From the NCBI RefSeq assembly GCF_016097555.1, contig NC_054704.1, positions 48,038,625 through 48,102,624 of the forward strand: a stretch of DNA of 64,000 nt, in the 5' to 3' direction. The stretch comes from Gigantopelta aegis. Taxonomy: Eukaryota > Mollusca > Gastropoda > Neomphalida > Peltospiridae. Position numbers and translations under genes: made by a program. The notes beneath the pieces were generated by a model that made no database searches, had not been told where the DNA came from, and saw only the letters and a program-made list of their open reading frames with translations. Below are positions 34,032 through 45,978 of this stretch, piece after piece. Position 1 is the stretch's first letter. Each line of letters starts with the position of its first letter.

Positions 34032-34049
34032 GATTTTGGTTGCAGCCAA

Positions 34050-34783
34050 TGTTTGCTGTTACTAGTCTCCTACCCGTCTGTGTGTCTGGAATTTTGTATA
34101 TAGCTTTATCAAACTGTTAAGATCAAGTTTGCCTTTCATGGTGATAACTCATTTTTCGCAAAGTTATGGTCATTGAATTTAGAGATACGAAAAAACAATT
34201 GGCCCGGCAAGGGACATGTATTGCTTTAGCAGTATTCTCAAAATGCTTGTTATTTATGTGTTTTCTTATTTTCTTTCCATCAGTATGTGTACAAAGGACT
34301 TTTTAATAGAACAAAATTCCTAAAGTTTTTTTCCCCATACGTTTTGCCCCATTATAACCGACGATGACATTAATAACTTGCTACTTAACGTAAGTGACAT
34401 AGACAGTGTATTACAGATATCACTGGATTTAAGACCAATGACTATTTATTTTCATAGGTATACATACACACACAGACAGACATTCATTTACATACATGTA
34501 TAAATAGACATGGACCGTATATAACAGAAAGATGAGGCAAGACGTTTATACCGGTACATATTCACAAATTAAAGACATTTTTATTATATATTTGGTTGAT
34601 TATAATAAGTAGTCAAAGATAAAGACATTTTATGTTTGTCACTCTTTTTCTGTGCAGATTATAATAAAAGGAAAAACACTACATTTGTTTGCTTTGTTGT
34701 GAATAGTAGGCGACCCCCTGAAGAAATGTTTCTGCCAGTCAAATTACAGAAGCGATGTTGATTTCAAATATTCACCAACTGGC
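34050..34783. other. Intergenic DNA after DLGAP5
   Basis: No gene or clear repeat seen. Confidence 0.4.
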
Positions 34784-35475
34784 AAAACCACTATCTGAAA
34801 CCTACTGATCACAATGCAGACGAACCACACTAATCAATAGGGGCTGTTCTGGGACAGGAATTGTCGTCACTTGATTTAGCACTTGGGATCTTCAGGGCTG
34901 CGTTCAGCCAGACAGCAGAAAAACCACTATCTGAAACCTACTGATCACAATGCAGAGGAACCACACCAATCAATAGGGGCTGTTCTGGGACAGGAATTGT
35001 CGTCACTTGATTTAGCACTTGGGATCTTCAGGGCTGCATTCAGCCAGACGGCAGCATTTGAAAAACCACTATCTGAAACCTACTGATCACAATGCAGAGG
35101 AACCACACCAATCAATAGGGGCTGTTCTGGGACAGGAATTGTCGTCACTTGATTTAGCACTTGGGATCTTCAGGGCTGCGTTCAGCCAGACAGCAGAAAA
35201 ACCACTATCTGAAACCTACTGATCACAATGCAGACGAACCACACTAATCAATAGGGGCTGTTCTGGGACAGGAATTGTCGTCACTTGATTTAGCACTTGG
35301 GATCTTCAGGGCTGCGTTCAGCCAGACAGCAGAAAAACCACTATCTGAAACCTACTGATCACAATGCAGAGGAACCACACCAATCAATAGGGGCTGTTCT
35401 GGGACAGGAATTGTCGTCACTTGATTTAGCACTTGGGATCTTCAGGGCTGTGTTCAGCCAGACGGCAGAAAAACG
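34784..35475 (+). repeat. Five-copy 136-142 bp tandem repeat
   Basis: Units begin near 34784, 34919, 35061, 35197 and 35333 with AAAACCACTATCTGAAACCT and end near GTTCAGCCAGACAGCAG. Units 1 and 4 share CAGACGAACCACACTAATC; units 2, 3 and 5 have CAGAGGAACCACACCAATC. Short ORFs inside repeat with the unit and look non-coding. Confidence 0.93.
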
Positions 35476-35479
35476 TCCA

Positions 35480-36227
35480 CTACTAAGACTGGTTTATATG
35501 CTTCACGTTAAACCAAATGGTCACGTCGGGAACCAATCAAATAGTTTGTGAATGTTGGCAAAATGTTTTCTGACTGAACTTAGGGCTGCTTGGTGCAGAC
35601 CTACCAATTAACATTGACTACTGTTGAGTCTGCGGGTAGTTTGAAAATACACACCTGCACACACCAGCTGATGCGACAAGTCTAGTTGGGATTACACTGG
35701 AGATTAGATCAGACTGTCACATCTACCCTGCACACACCTACCGATGTGTTAATCAACAGGTGTGTGCCAAGCACAGTGCTGCCACTCTGCATTTAAAAAA
35801 ACAGTTATTTTTCATCCACTTACCCCAACAGGGTTATACGACATTCGCTGCCTTTGCCCTACTAATGTTTGCTACTTATGATCAACCTCAAGGAATGGTG
35901 TGCACCATGTGAGGATTTGTGATTGTTGAAACACTGTTCTGCATATTTCAGTACACCGTCACTTGGTCACTGAGAGCAGCAGGATCAGAGAGCTTTACAA
36001 ACACTCCATTCAACAAAGAACAAACCACTCTTGAAAAGACTAGCAAGCACAAATCTTAAATGGTCAAATTTAAAATTGGTTTTCTTAATTATTTTTTTCA
36101 TAGTATTTCCAAGAAAAAGATGTAATACTTTTTAAAAAGTATAAAGTGGCAACACTGAAAGCATTACAAAGATTTTAGTTTGTGTAGGTCTATTACTTTA
36201 ATTTGATCCCCACTCTCCGAAAAAAAA
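35480..36227. other. Intergenic DNA
   Basis: No gene or clear repeat seen. Confidence 0.4.
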
Positions 36228-36655
36228 GTTGTTTGACACCACTAGAGCACATTGATTTATTAACCATCGGCTATTGGATGTCGAACATTTAGTAATTCTG
36301 ATATATAGTCTTAGAAAAGAAGCCTGCTACATTTTTCCATTAGCAGCAAAGGATCTTTTATATGCATAATCCCAAACATGTTCCAACCAGTGCGCCACAA
36401 CTGGTCAAAGGCCATGGTATGTGCTTTCCTGCCTGTCGGGAAGTGCATATAGAAGATCCCTTGCTGCACAAGGAAAAATGTAGTAGTTTCCTCTGATTAC
36501 TAAGAGTCAGAATTATCAAAACGTTTGACATCCAATAGCCAATCATTAATCAATGTGCTCCAGTTGTGTCATTAAAACAAACAAATATCCCAGACAAGAT
36601 AACACATAAACAGCCTTTGATATACCAGTCATGGTGAATTGGCTGGAATGAAAAA
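36228..36655 (-). repeat. SINE (tail II) with a second SINE inserted head to tail
   Basis: The antisense SINE runs 36228 to about 36370 and resumes near 36583. Between them is a sense-strand tail II SINE. ATCCCA is repeated at both joints, consistent with a target duplication. Confidence 0.75.
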
Positions 36656-36659
36656 TGTG

Positions 36660-39014
36660 GTCCAAGGTCCCCAGCGTGGTCTAAGCTAATAGTGCATTAT
36701 GAGTCTGATAAGACTCTGAATCTAGTCATCTAGGCTACCTACATTAGCCATGCAATACATCTACCGTTGTTTTAAATAGTTGGTTTTGCATATTTGTTAT
36801 GCAGAACAAGAAATGTGTGAAAATGGACCACCTGTTTATTTTGAGCTTATTGAAACCACTTTATTAACAAACTAGTAATTTCACTTTTAAATTCCATCAT
36901 TTTGCTACGTCCTCCAGAATTGACCAATACAGCTACTTTGGATAAACAAACTGATAATGATCAATATCCATCGAAATTATTTTTCATTTTTAAAGCTGTA
37001 CATTAATAAAACAGTCCAGGTGATATGGTCGTCTGTGGTAGAAATAACAAACCATTGTATGAAAGAGACGTTTTATTCACCATGTGCATGTTTCACTCAC
37101 TGCATACATCAACAATTAATGTGTTTGTTAATCATGAAGGGTTAATAACAAGCATAATTAACTATGTACATGTACATGTTATCACAACCAATTACAGTCA
37201 TACGATGCTGTAAATACTAAAGTTATTTTTATTTGAATGTAAAATTTAACTTTTAACTAAGTGACAAATCAAACACTGAATAAAACTAACAAAGGTATAG
37301 TTCTTTAAGGGCCCACATTTTTGAAGCTATCTTAGCACTATGAAATCGTAAAACCAGCGTAGGCTATGATGTCATGGGAAGTGCCTAAAAAAAACCCACA
37401 TCATTTCATAGATTTCCCAAACATTTCTCTAATCACTGCTAAACAAATGGATACATGGTCAACTTTTTTGCTGAATGGCTAGCATATATAGTTACCTGCT
37501 TGGGGCGTACCCAGAGAGGAAAAAACGCCGAGGCAAACCCAGACCTGTAAAATAAATATCAGTGTCATGGGAAAAATAAAATAAATCTGGGGAAATTCCA
37601 GATGAGGCAAGCACCTCGTCTGCCTCATGCTGGCTACACCATTGCCTGTATCAATGGAAAGTTGTGCAAATCAACCAATTTTATGTTTACCATCTGGCGG
37701 CACAGCTGACCACATAGGTAAAACCACAATAATGGAAATCACATGACATTGTTTCACTTCAGCCTGCAGTAAATAATATAGTTTGAACACTTTATTAAAA
37801 AGTTCTACATAAATACAGAAGTTTATTCAAAATACATTTCACAAACAAACTTGCATGGGTAAAATATACATGTAACAAATTCCCCTTCAAACAACAAATC
37901 TGTGGCAAGTTATAATTTTTTTACATAGTAAATCAGTTTTCAAAGGCCATTAAAACTGCATTTGCTGCTCGACAATTTATGTTTTTTAAAACATGCTTGT
38001 GCTCCAGTAATTACATATTAAACAATATAATCATCATCATAAACATCACAATTAATGGCTTTTCTGTCTTGTGAAAAACAAAATAGCAATAAAAAAAATG
38101 TGATGAAAATCTACTGTTAAAACATTTTCATCCACCTCCATTCATTTGCAAAAATATATTTTGGAAGACAAATACCAACAGTGTTATAACTCCACAACTA
38201 ATGAAAATACACAAAATATATACTACTTTACTAAACCAATGACATATTAGTGGACATGATTTGATATTGGGGTATCTATAAATAATTTCTCACTATTTCA
38301 TACCGGGCCACCATATAATTGTCCAGTATTGTAGGATGCCCTCTTGATCCCCTCCATCCAGCTACACCATTGACTAGAACAATCTGTAACCACATTTTTA
38401 TCAATGAATAAACCCCATTACATGTACATTATATTGATTCAAAGGCAACCAATGCATTACAAACACCCACACAAAAAAGAAAACATAACAAACAAAACAA
38501 ACCCCCAACAACAAAATCCTCCAAATAAAAAATAAGTCTTAACAGTCGGCTAAAAATACTCCTTTAAATAAACACCTCATGCCAAAAACCAACTAATAAG
38601 GGCATATGGGGACTCTTTGATTTAGGGGGGCTGGAGGGGTTGATTTGCCCGAAATTTTCCCCAGATAAAAACTGCCCGAATTTTCCCCACTGTTTTCCCA
38701 CTGTTTTGCCCGAATTTGGGGGGGGGAGGGGCAATTGCCCCCCTGTCCCCCCCCCCCGGGTCGTACACCCATGACCACTAACATCCCCTATGTTCTAAAA
38801 GCTCTATAACTGGTGAGCATCATGTTACATGAATGAATGTTTAACAACACCTCAGCACAAAAATAAAAAAGGTTATTGGGTATCAAGCAATGGTGAAAAA
38901 AGCATGAATTGATGATGATCATCAATATAAAATTAAAAGCACAGTTACAGTGGTTAAGTTCTGTAGTTTAAAGCTTGTAGATGGATCAAAATGTATTCTA
39001 GTACTGGCTCCAAT
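36660..39014. other. Intergenic DNA with G/C-run repeat debris
   Basis: 37309-37392 holds one arm of a GGGCCC fold-back element. 38620-38780 is rich in GCCCGAATTTT and long G/C runs, probably a transposon end. TTTATT near 37790-37840 could be minus-strand poly(A) signals of a very long BPNT2 3' UTR, but this is weak. Confidence 0.4.
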
Positions 39015-39465
39015 CCAGAGTGAAAGAAATATTTTATTTAATAACATCAGTATGGTTGAAAAAAAGAAAAAAAGAGATATAAGGGATGTTGTTGGTGAGG
39101 TTGCTTTTATCCATGGTTATATGTTATCAGACATATTATGCTTAAGGACCACACAGATACCGAGAGAGAAAACCTGCTACCCAACACATGAACAACTCTT
39201 TGATTATGTGTGGGTGATCTTTTTGAATGCTTCTATCAGAGAACTGTTCAAACACGCCTGTTGTGGGCACAATCTCTGACTTCGCCAGAGAGTTCTGTCC
39301 ATGACAGGTTCTCCGATCTTCGATTAGCAGCAAGAAATCTTTTACATGCAGCATCCCACAGACAGGGCCTTTGATACACCAGTTAAAGGAGCAATGACTG
39401 GATGGAGAAACAGCCTAATGAACCCACCAGTGGGAGAGGCAGGTCGTAGCCCAGTGGTAAAGTGG
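39015..39465 (-). repeat. Old interrupted SINE (head B, tail I)
   Basis: Antisense matches at both ends (GAAAGAAATATTTTATTTAA; GGTCGTAGCCCAGTGG) with unrelated DNA in the middle. Confidence 0.55.
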
Positions 39466-39475
39466 GCCCATTGGG

Positions 39476-39853
39476 AAAGAAGAAAGAAATGTTTTATTTA
39501 ACAACGCACTCAACACATTTTATTTACGGTTATATGGCGTCTGACATATGGTTAAAGACCACATAGATTTTGAGAGGAAACCCGCATGGGCTACTCTTTC
39601 CGATTAGCAGCAAGGGATCTTTTATTTGCACTTCCCACAGGCAGGATAGCACAAACCATGGCCTTTGTTGAACCAGTTATGGATCACTGGTCGGTGCAAG
39701 TGGTTTACACCTACCCATTTAGCCTTGCAGAGCACTCACTCAGGATTTAGAGTCAGTATCTGGATCAAAAATCCCATGCCTTGACTAGGATCTGAACCCA
39801 GTACCTACCAACCTGTAGACCGATGGCCTAACCACGACACCACTGAGGCCCAT
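39476..39853 (-). repeat. Full-length SINE (head A, tail I)
   Basis: Antisense copy from GAAATGTTTTATTTAACAAC to GACACCACTGAGGCC. Directly abuts the next SINE. Confidence 0.88.
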
Positions 39854-40098
39854 TGGACTATTTCTCGTTCCAGCCAGTGCACCATGACTGGTATATCAAA
39901 GGTCATGGTATGTGCTATCCTGTCTGTGGGATGGTGCATATAAAAGATCCCTTGCTGCTAATCGAAAAGAGTGGCCCATGAAGTGGTGACCAGCGGGTTT
40001 CCTCTCTCCATATCTGTGTGGTCCGACACCACATAACCGTAAATAAAATGTGTTGAGTGCGTCCTTAAATAAAACATTTCCTTCCTTCCACCAGTGGG
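39854..40098 (+). repeat. SINE lacking its head (tail I)
   Basis: Core from CTATTTCTCGTTCCAGCC to the TTCC-type tail. May be the remainder of the unit into which 39476-39853 inserted, since 39465 ends with a matching head. Confidence 0.75.
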
Positions 40099-40593
40099 GA
40101 CCCATTTGAGATCAATCATGCATCAGGCAAGTACTTCTCCTCAACACAGAGAGAGTGCACAGCTCAGTGCGGATGTATCACAAGAATACACTTACTACAC
40201 TCTTGCTAACTACTAGCCATTAATATCTGTTCTGGTCACACAGACCAAACAAATGAGGGGGAGGGGGAGGAGGTGCCCAGGAAATCGTGCTTGGAAAATA
40301 ACCATTAAAAAGCCATCTCATCAAGAAAATCCATTACGATATCTTCTTTGTTTTCAACGATCCTGGTATTATTACATTAATATGAAATATACCTCTCAAA
40401 GCGTGCAGTTCACTTTGTGGAGTGGTAAATGTTAAAAAATTAGGCTTTTTTACCCCAAAAGCAATGAAGAAAACATGAGACTGAGTGCAGATTTAAAAGC
40501 TTATCATTTACAGTATCACACCTGACAATGAGGAATTCAGAGTACATCTTGATTTGAATACTGTACAAAATAATGTGGAAAGCAAAAGCCGAG

Positions 40594-40800
40594 ACCGGCC
40601 TCAGTGGTAGTAGGTTCGCAGCCTGGTGATGGCTCCCACCCAGACAGAGTTTTATTGACTCAATGGGTAGGTGTAAGACCACTACACCCTCTTCTCTCTA
40701 ACTAACCACTAACCCACTGTCCTGGACAGACAGCCCAGATAGCAGAGGTGTGCCCAGGACAGTGTGCTTGAACCTTAATTGGATGTAAGCACGAAAGTAA
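40594..40800 (+). repeat. Second SINE family (SINE-B), copy 1
   Basis: Head CCGGCCTCAGTGG related to head A, but body ACTACACCCTCTTCTCTCT and CCCAGATAGC shared only with 61467-61741. Confidence 0.75.
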
Positions 40801-41431
40801 GTTGAATTAAACAAATGAAAAGCTGATGGTAAAACGGACTATTAGAAAGCATATTGTGCCGTCTGAGCAGCATTCGCTTCCTGTCTGTAATTAAAGTTAG
40901 TCTCTGGTTACCATATTATAACATCATGTAAAAATATGAAATACAAGCTCAAATTCCCTTATAAAAAAACTTGTGTGTGTTCGCTATGAACGGTTATCGT
41001 CAAAAGTATATGCTTGATTCGTCGCCTGTGCCGCCATAGCTCAGCAAAGCACAAACGACAGCATGTTGTCAGTTTCAGTTAACACATGCGTTTGCCGATT
41101 TTAAATTGTAGGGTTCGTCTCAATCTTGCACTGTACGAAGAACGTTCGGTTGAGGATACGGTACTAGTCTTTCGTTAAAACCGGTTTGATCTTGACAATG
41201 TATTATTGACAATCGTACCTTCCTATTTCAGAATTAATATTTTATAAAGTGTTAGTAGAACTTTCAAAGTTTAGTTTGTATACTAGTAACACATTAATCA
41301 TGTATATATTTTTAAAATAAAATATACTAAAGTAGACAATGAACGTTTTCACTTCTTAATTTTAAGTGTTAAAATCGACAAATTCAAATAAATATTCTTT
41401 CATTTGGAAAAGGTAAAGTTAGGGGGGGGGG

Positions 41432-41905
41432 GGGGAGGTTTGTTTAACAACATCAAAGTTAGAGCATATTGATTTAATAATCATCCGATGCCATACAACT
41501 GTAAATAAAATGTGTTGAGTGCATCATTAAATAAAACATATCCTATCCTTCCATCTGCTGTTGGATGTCTAACATTTGGTAATTTTGACATATAATCTTA
41601 GAGAGGAATCGGGTGCATGTGCAGGGGGAGGGTATTGGAGGTCGAAACCCTTACTTGCCCAAGCTTAAAAAAAATTGAAATGTATTTTCTGGGGAAGCAT
41701 GGCCCCATATAAACTTCGCTCAACAGAGTCTATAACCCCAACCCTGCTGAAATCCCTGCACACATGCCTTGGAAACCTGATACATTTTTTTTTAGCACGG
41801 GATCGTTTATATGTACTATCTCACAGACAGGATATCACATACCATGGTCTTTTATATACCCGTCGATGGGGATCGATCCTAGACTAACCGCGCATTTCCA
41901 AAAAA
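41432..41905 (-). repeat. SINE (tail II) holding a short tail I insertion
   Basis: Antisense tail II copy broken at about 41485-41562 by 5'-truncated sense tail I (GTGTTGAGTGCATCATTAAA). A later part near 41780-41890 still matches the core and head. Confidence 0.6.
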
Positions 41906-41909
41906 CACC

Positions 41910-44244
41910 TTATAGTCTTGAAAAATGTTACGTAAATCGAACACAGTACCCTCTTCCTCTATCCCTAGAGCGTTACGTAATTAGTAACACCCCCTTACAT
42001 GTAACGCGTATGCCAACAGCTGGCCACTGTCAAAATTTCAAAGCAAATCCCCCGCCTACCAACCCCTAGAAAGGCGTTGCACCATACCTCTATGGATATA
42101 AATATGTTTTGGAGATATGAGACGACCCCTCAATCAAGACAGTTAAATATGTTCAAAAACTGCGAAATCTCACGTGATCTCTTGTTGGGGAACTCCACAT
42201 TTGTGATAAGCCAATGAAAACTGAGATCAGTAGGAGCCCATTAAAAATGTCCCACTTTCGAAATACTGGCTTTGTTTTTGACCTGGATAAGCCAGCGTAG
42301 TGATTGGATTTTCTGTTCTATATGCTTAAATAATAAAAATATTCCGAATACTGCCGCTTTAATTGTGAGCCTTGCCTCTACTGGTCTATAATTGCTAATA
42401 TCTGAGCTAGTAATAGCCTGTGGTTACAAACAAATAATGACATAAAGTGCTCACCCTGTAATGTTTAGATTTTGTCTATTACAGTGACTAGTAAATTTTC
42501 ATTGCAAAATATTATTTGTACTCATTTTACTTTTGCAGTTAGTGTGATTAAAATGTTCCAATTATTCTTCAAAGTGCATAATGACAAGATTTAAAAAACA
42601 ACTGATTACCAATATGATTACGGTGGCACAGCACAAACATATATTGAGCAGTTTCTAGTAAAATGAACAATGGATATTTACAATGAAAAGTATAAGCAAA
42701 GACGATCAAGAATGTAACAGACTGTTCAAAATAATCTATATTTCCATAATCCAACAAAACAATCTTTTTTAATGCCCCCCCACCCCACACACACACAAAA
42801 AAACACCTACACAGAACATTTGATTTTTTGCAATGAACATTTTTGTTTTCTATGCTCATGAAAATGACCATACCTAGATTGTCTACTTATAAATGCATAT
42901 TTACCAAGACTTAATAGCATATCAAGTTGTATTCAGAGCACATGCCCAAATTTTCTATTGGTTTTCATCAGAATGATGAGAATAACACAGGTACATGAGA
43001 TCCTTGTAAACAAAACAATCTGTGTCAGTATTGGTATTGTGTCAATACCAAATACTGTACTGATACAGAGGTAAATAACCCCAAAAATACTGATATCAAT
43101 ATCGAACCTCAAACTTCAATACTGCCCAGCTCTAGTTTGTTCTCTGCTCTATTGTTCGTTAAAGTTCTAAAGGTCACACCTTGAAATACATGCCCACAAA
43201 ACAAAATACATCCATACAATTTCAGTTACTACTATATTTTAAATTAATATGATTATTGCAAAATCTTATAAGGGTGAATTACATCTCCATTTTGAGAAAG
43301 AACTAGCAGCTATTTGAGAGGATACAAAATTAATTTCTTTTTTATTTCCCCACCCCCATATTTGTTTTTTTTCAAGGCAACACATTAGAATTCTTATATT
43401 CTTGAGTTAATTATACAAAGATTATATATTAGACTGATTAATTTGTAGTTGTGTATCACATTTTATATATGCAAAAATAGTGAAAGATGGCACATTACAG
43501 AAAGGGGAGACAAGGTTGATATTTTAGGAAACTAAGAATTATTCACTGGAAAAATATGCATCATTACTCAATAAATTGAATATTACTTGTTGGAAAACAT
43601 TTATCATTACTTACTGCAACAAATTGAGTATTACTCGGAAAACATTATACTGTTACTCAAAACAGGAAATTCATTAAATTATGACTTGTATTTGTTCCTG
43701 CATTATGCTTGTGATAACGTCAGTGATTGTTGAAATAAATATTGTTACTGGTACAGTCAATATTATGGAACTATATTCTACCCCACTAGAAAGCACCATA
43801 TTAAAAAAAAAAAAATGGATAAGTAAATAATATTAAAATAAAATGAATCTATAATCATAGATTTGCATTGGATATGAAAATTAAGGTGGACAGCTGTGTC
43901 AAAAACAAAAAATGTTGCTACCTAAAATGCCCCAGAAGATTGCAGTGTTTCAAAATATATACTAATGCAATAGAACATTATGAAATAATAATTTAACCAT
44001 TCTTTTCATGTTAACACTGCCAAGAATAAAAATCTAGGAACCAATAGTTTAGCCTGCAGCGTCTAACTGATCAAACAACAAACAAGGGTTTTGATGAAAT
44101 TTGTGGTTTTTGGAAACATATAAATTAATTTCCCCCAAAAATATTTAATTTAAAAAATATATCCAGAAAACAAGTAACAGAACTGGAAACACAAAAATTA
44201 TAATAGTGATAAAAAGAAGGCTATTAGCTCACAGTGGAGAAGAC
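41910..44244. other. Intergenic DNA downstream of BPNT2
   Basis: AT-rich; no coding signal and no bounded repeat recognised. Confidence 0.4.
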
Positions 44245-44719
44245 CTAAAGTACTAATCAAAATTATACCCAGGTGATTTTCCAGTCTTATATATTAGTTA
44301 TGAAAATCCCTGGAATAAAAAGCATAACATTTTTTCAGTATTATCATGACCTGTTATGGTATTCAAACAACCGGTACAAAAAATGACAATAAATGGCCTG
44401 TTATAGATAGAAATATGAGATGTATTTACAATTTTACTGCAAAACATATGTAATTTGGAACAGATTATAACACCCAGATTGATTAAAGCTGACAGGTGAA
44501 ATCACAAGTACTAAGCTAAGCAGAGGGTTGGTCTCGGGTGTGTTCAATATCAAACTGGGTGTTATAGTCATTTATTGTCATTTTTGGTACCGGTTGTTGT
44601 AATACCATAACAGGTCATGATAATACTGAAACATTTTTATGGTTTTTATTCCAGGTAGCTTTATAACTAATATGTAAGACTGGAAAATTACCTGGGTACA
44701 ATTTTGATTAGTACTTTAG
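44245..44719. mobile_element. Large fold-back element with 150-bp arms
   Basis: Left arm 44245-44395 and right arm 44569-44719 are inverted copies starting CTAAAGTACTAATCAAAATT. A second, inner inverted pair (ATAACACCCAG / CTGGGTGTTAT) sits in the loop. Lies about 1 kb past the BPNT2 stop, so it may be in its 3' UTR. Confidence 0.8.
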
Positions 44720-45379
44720 TAAGTTGTATAACTTGTGTCTAATCCATTTGTTCTTTTAAAACGCAATAAAATATGTTTCAATCAAAATCTCACAATTATG
44801 GTTACTGGTGAAAACAAATCTCAAAATAACCTTTAAACAAAATCTCTGTATATTCTAGAAGTACTGGATGGGAGAAAGCTGGTGAAATGGGTCTAAAGGT
44901 CCAGTAGAAAGGTGCATAGATAGCCACCTATTTGCTCTTTGTGTAGCAAGTGCCAGAGGCCCCTGGATATGATTAACTAATCAACTGGTTCTTATCCTTG
45001 CTGTTAGGAATATGAACATGAAGCTGAAGAGAACAACTAAACAACAGTACAAAGCTTTGATTGTGTTAAATCAGTTCACACAAGTATATTGTGATTTTAA
45101 AATACTCCACTAAATGGGATTTTGCAGAACCGTAACTTTCTTTTTGAAGATAATTCTTTCATTTTAAAAGCATTTTTAGGCAAACGTAAATTGCACATTA
45201 ATACCATAGTCCATCATATTATAGAAAATAGCTAGTTTTGTTTGTTCAATGAAATATAAATAAATAAATCTGCATTGTGCATATGTGTGTCTATGTGATG
45301 TAAGTTTCAGTGTGAGTAGCCTATGTCTCATATGATTTGAGTGTATGTGTCAGTGTGTCTGTGAATTGTGATATGTTTA

Positions 45380-45382
<3 letters not shown>

Positions 45383-45412
<30 letters not shown>

Positions 45413-45600
45413 CTGTGAATTGTGATATGTTTGTGTGTGTGTGTCTGTGAATTGATATATTTGTGTGTGTGTGTGTGTCTGAATATGTATGTGTGTGTCT
45501 GAATATGTTTGTGTATGTGTGTGTGTGTGTGATATGTTAATGTATGTATGTATGAGTGTGTTAATTGTGATGTTTGTGTGTGTGTGTGTGTGTGATATGT
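45383..45600. repeat. Interrupted (GT)n microsatellite
   Basis: GT runs alternating with CTGTGAATTGTGATATGTTT units; about 100 bp beyond the BPNT2 stop codon on the minus strand. Confidence 0.9.
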
Positions 45601-45703
45601 GCCAAGTGTCTGTATGTCTGCATCTGGTTACTCTTCTGGATTTGCCACTATTATATGATGATTGTCCAAGAATGATCATTGAATACTAAAACTGTACAGA
45701 TTA

Positions 45704-45978
45704 TCAGCTCTTCGTTTTAGTGTTTTTCTTGAGATCTTCAGCCGCGGGTTCTAGATGTTCGAGGAATTGATGGTGGTTGTGTATTGTAGCTAGCAGTCCC
45801 TTGTCATTCTTGACGTCAAGTCTCGGGGAATAGTTGAGATAGTTCCCCTCCAGTGTTGTCATCTTCCCATCCAGGGCACTGAGAATAGCATTACCAGAAC
45901 ATATGTCCCACTTCTTTATTTGTGTTACGTGAATGTAGGCATCAGCATTTCCTCGGAGCACTTCCAGTGTCTTGTATC
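45704..45978 (-). CDS. BPNT2: BPNT2 last exon
   Basis: [28 protein letters not shown] and [16 protein letters not shown] match the C-terminal half of human BPNT2. The tail ([13 protein letters not shown]) is lysine-rich and not conserved. Stop TGA at 45706-45704. Confidence 0.94.

Noticed and set aside
34784-35475. Regular repeat array resembling CRISPR
   Set aside because: Units are 136-142 bp with no unique spacers, in an animal genome.
34883-35551. Three repeated ORFs starting MGSSGL
   Set aside because: They follow the 136-bp tandem unit; the same frame recurs in each unit and shows no family resemblance.
45377-45689. ORFs rich in TH or CV repeats
   Set aside because: Derived from the interrupted GT microsatellite downstream of BPNT2.
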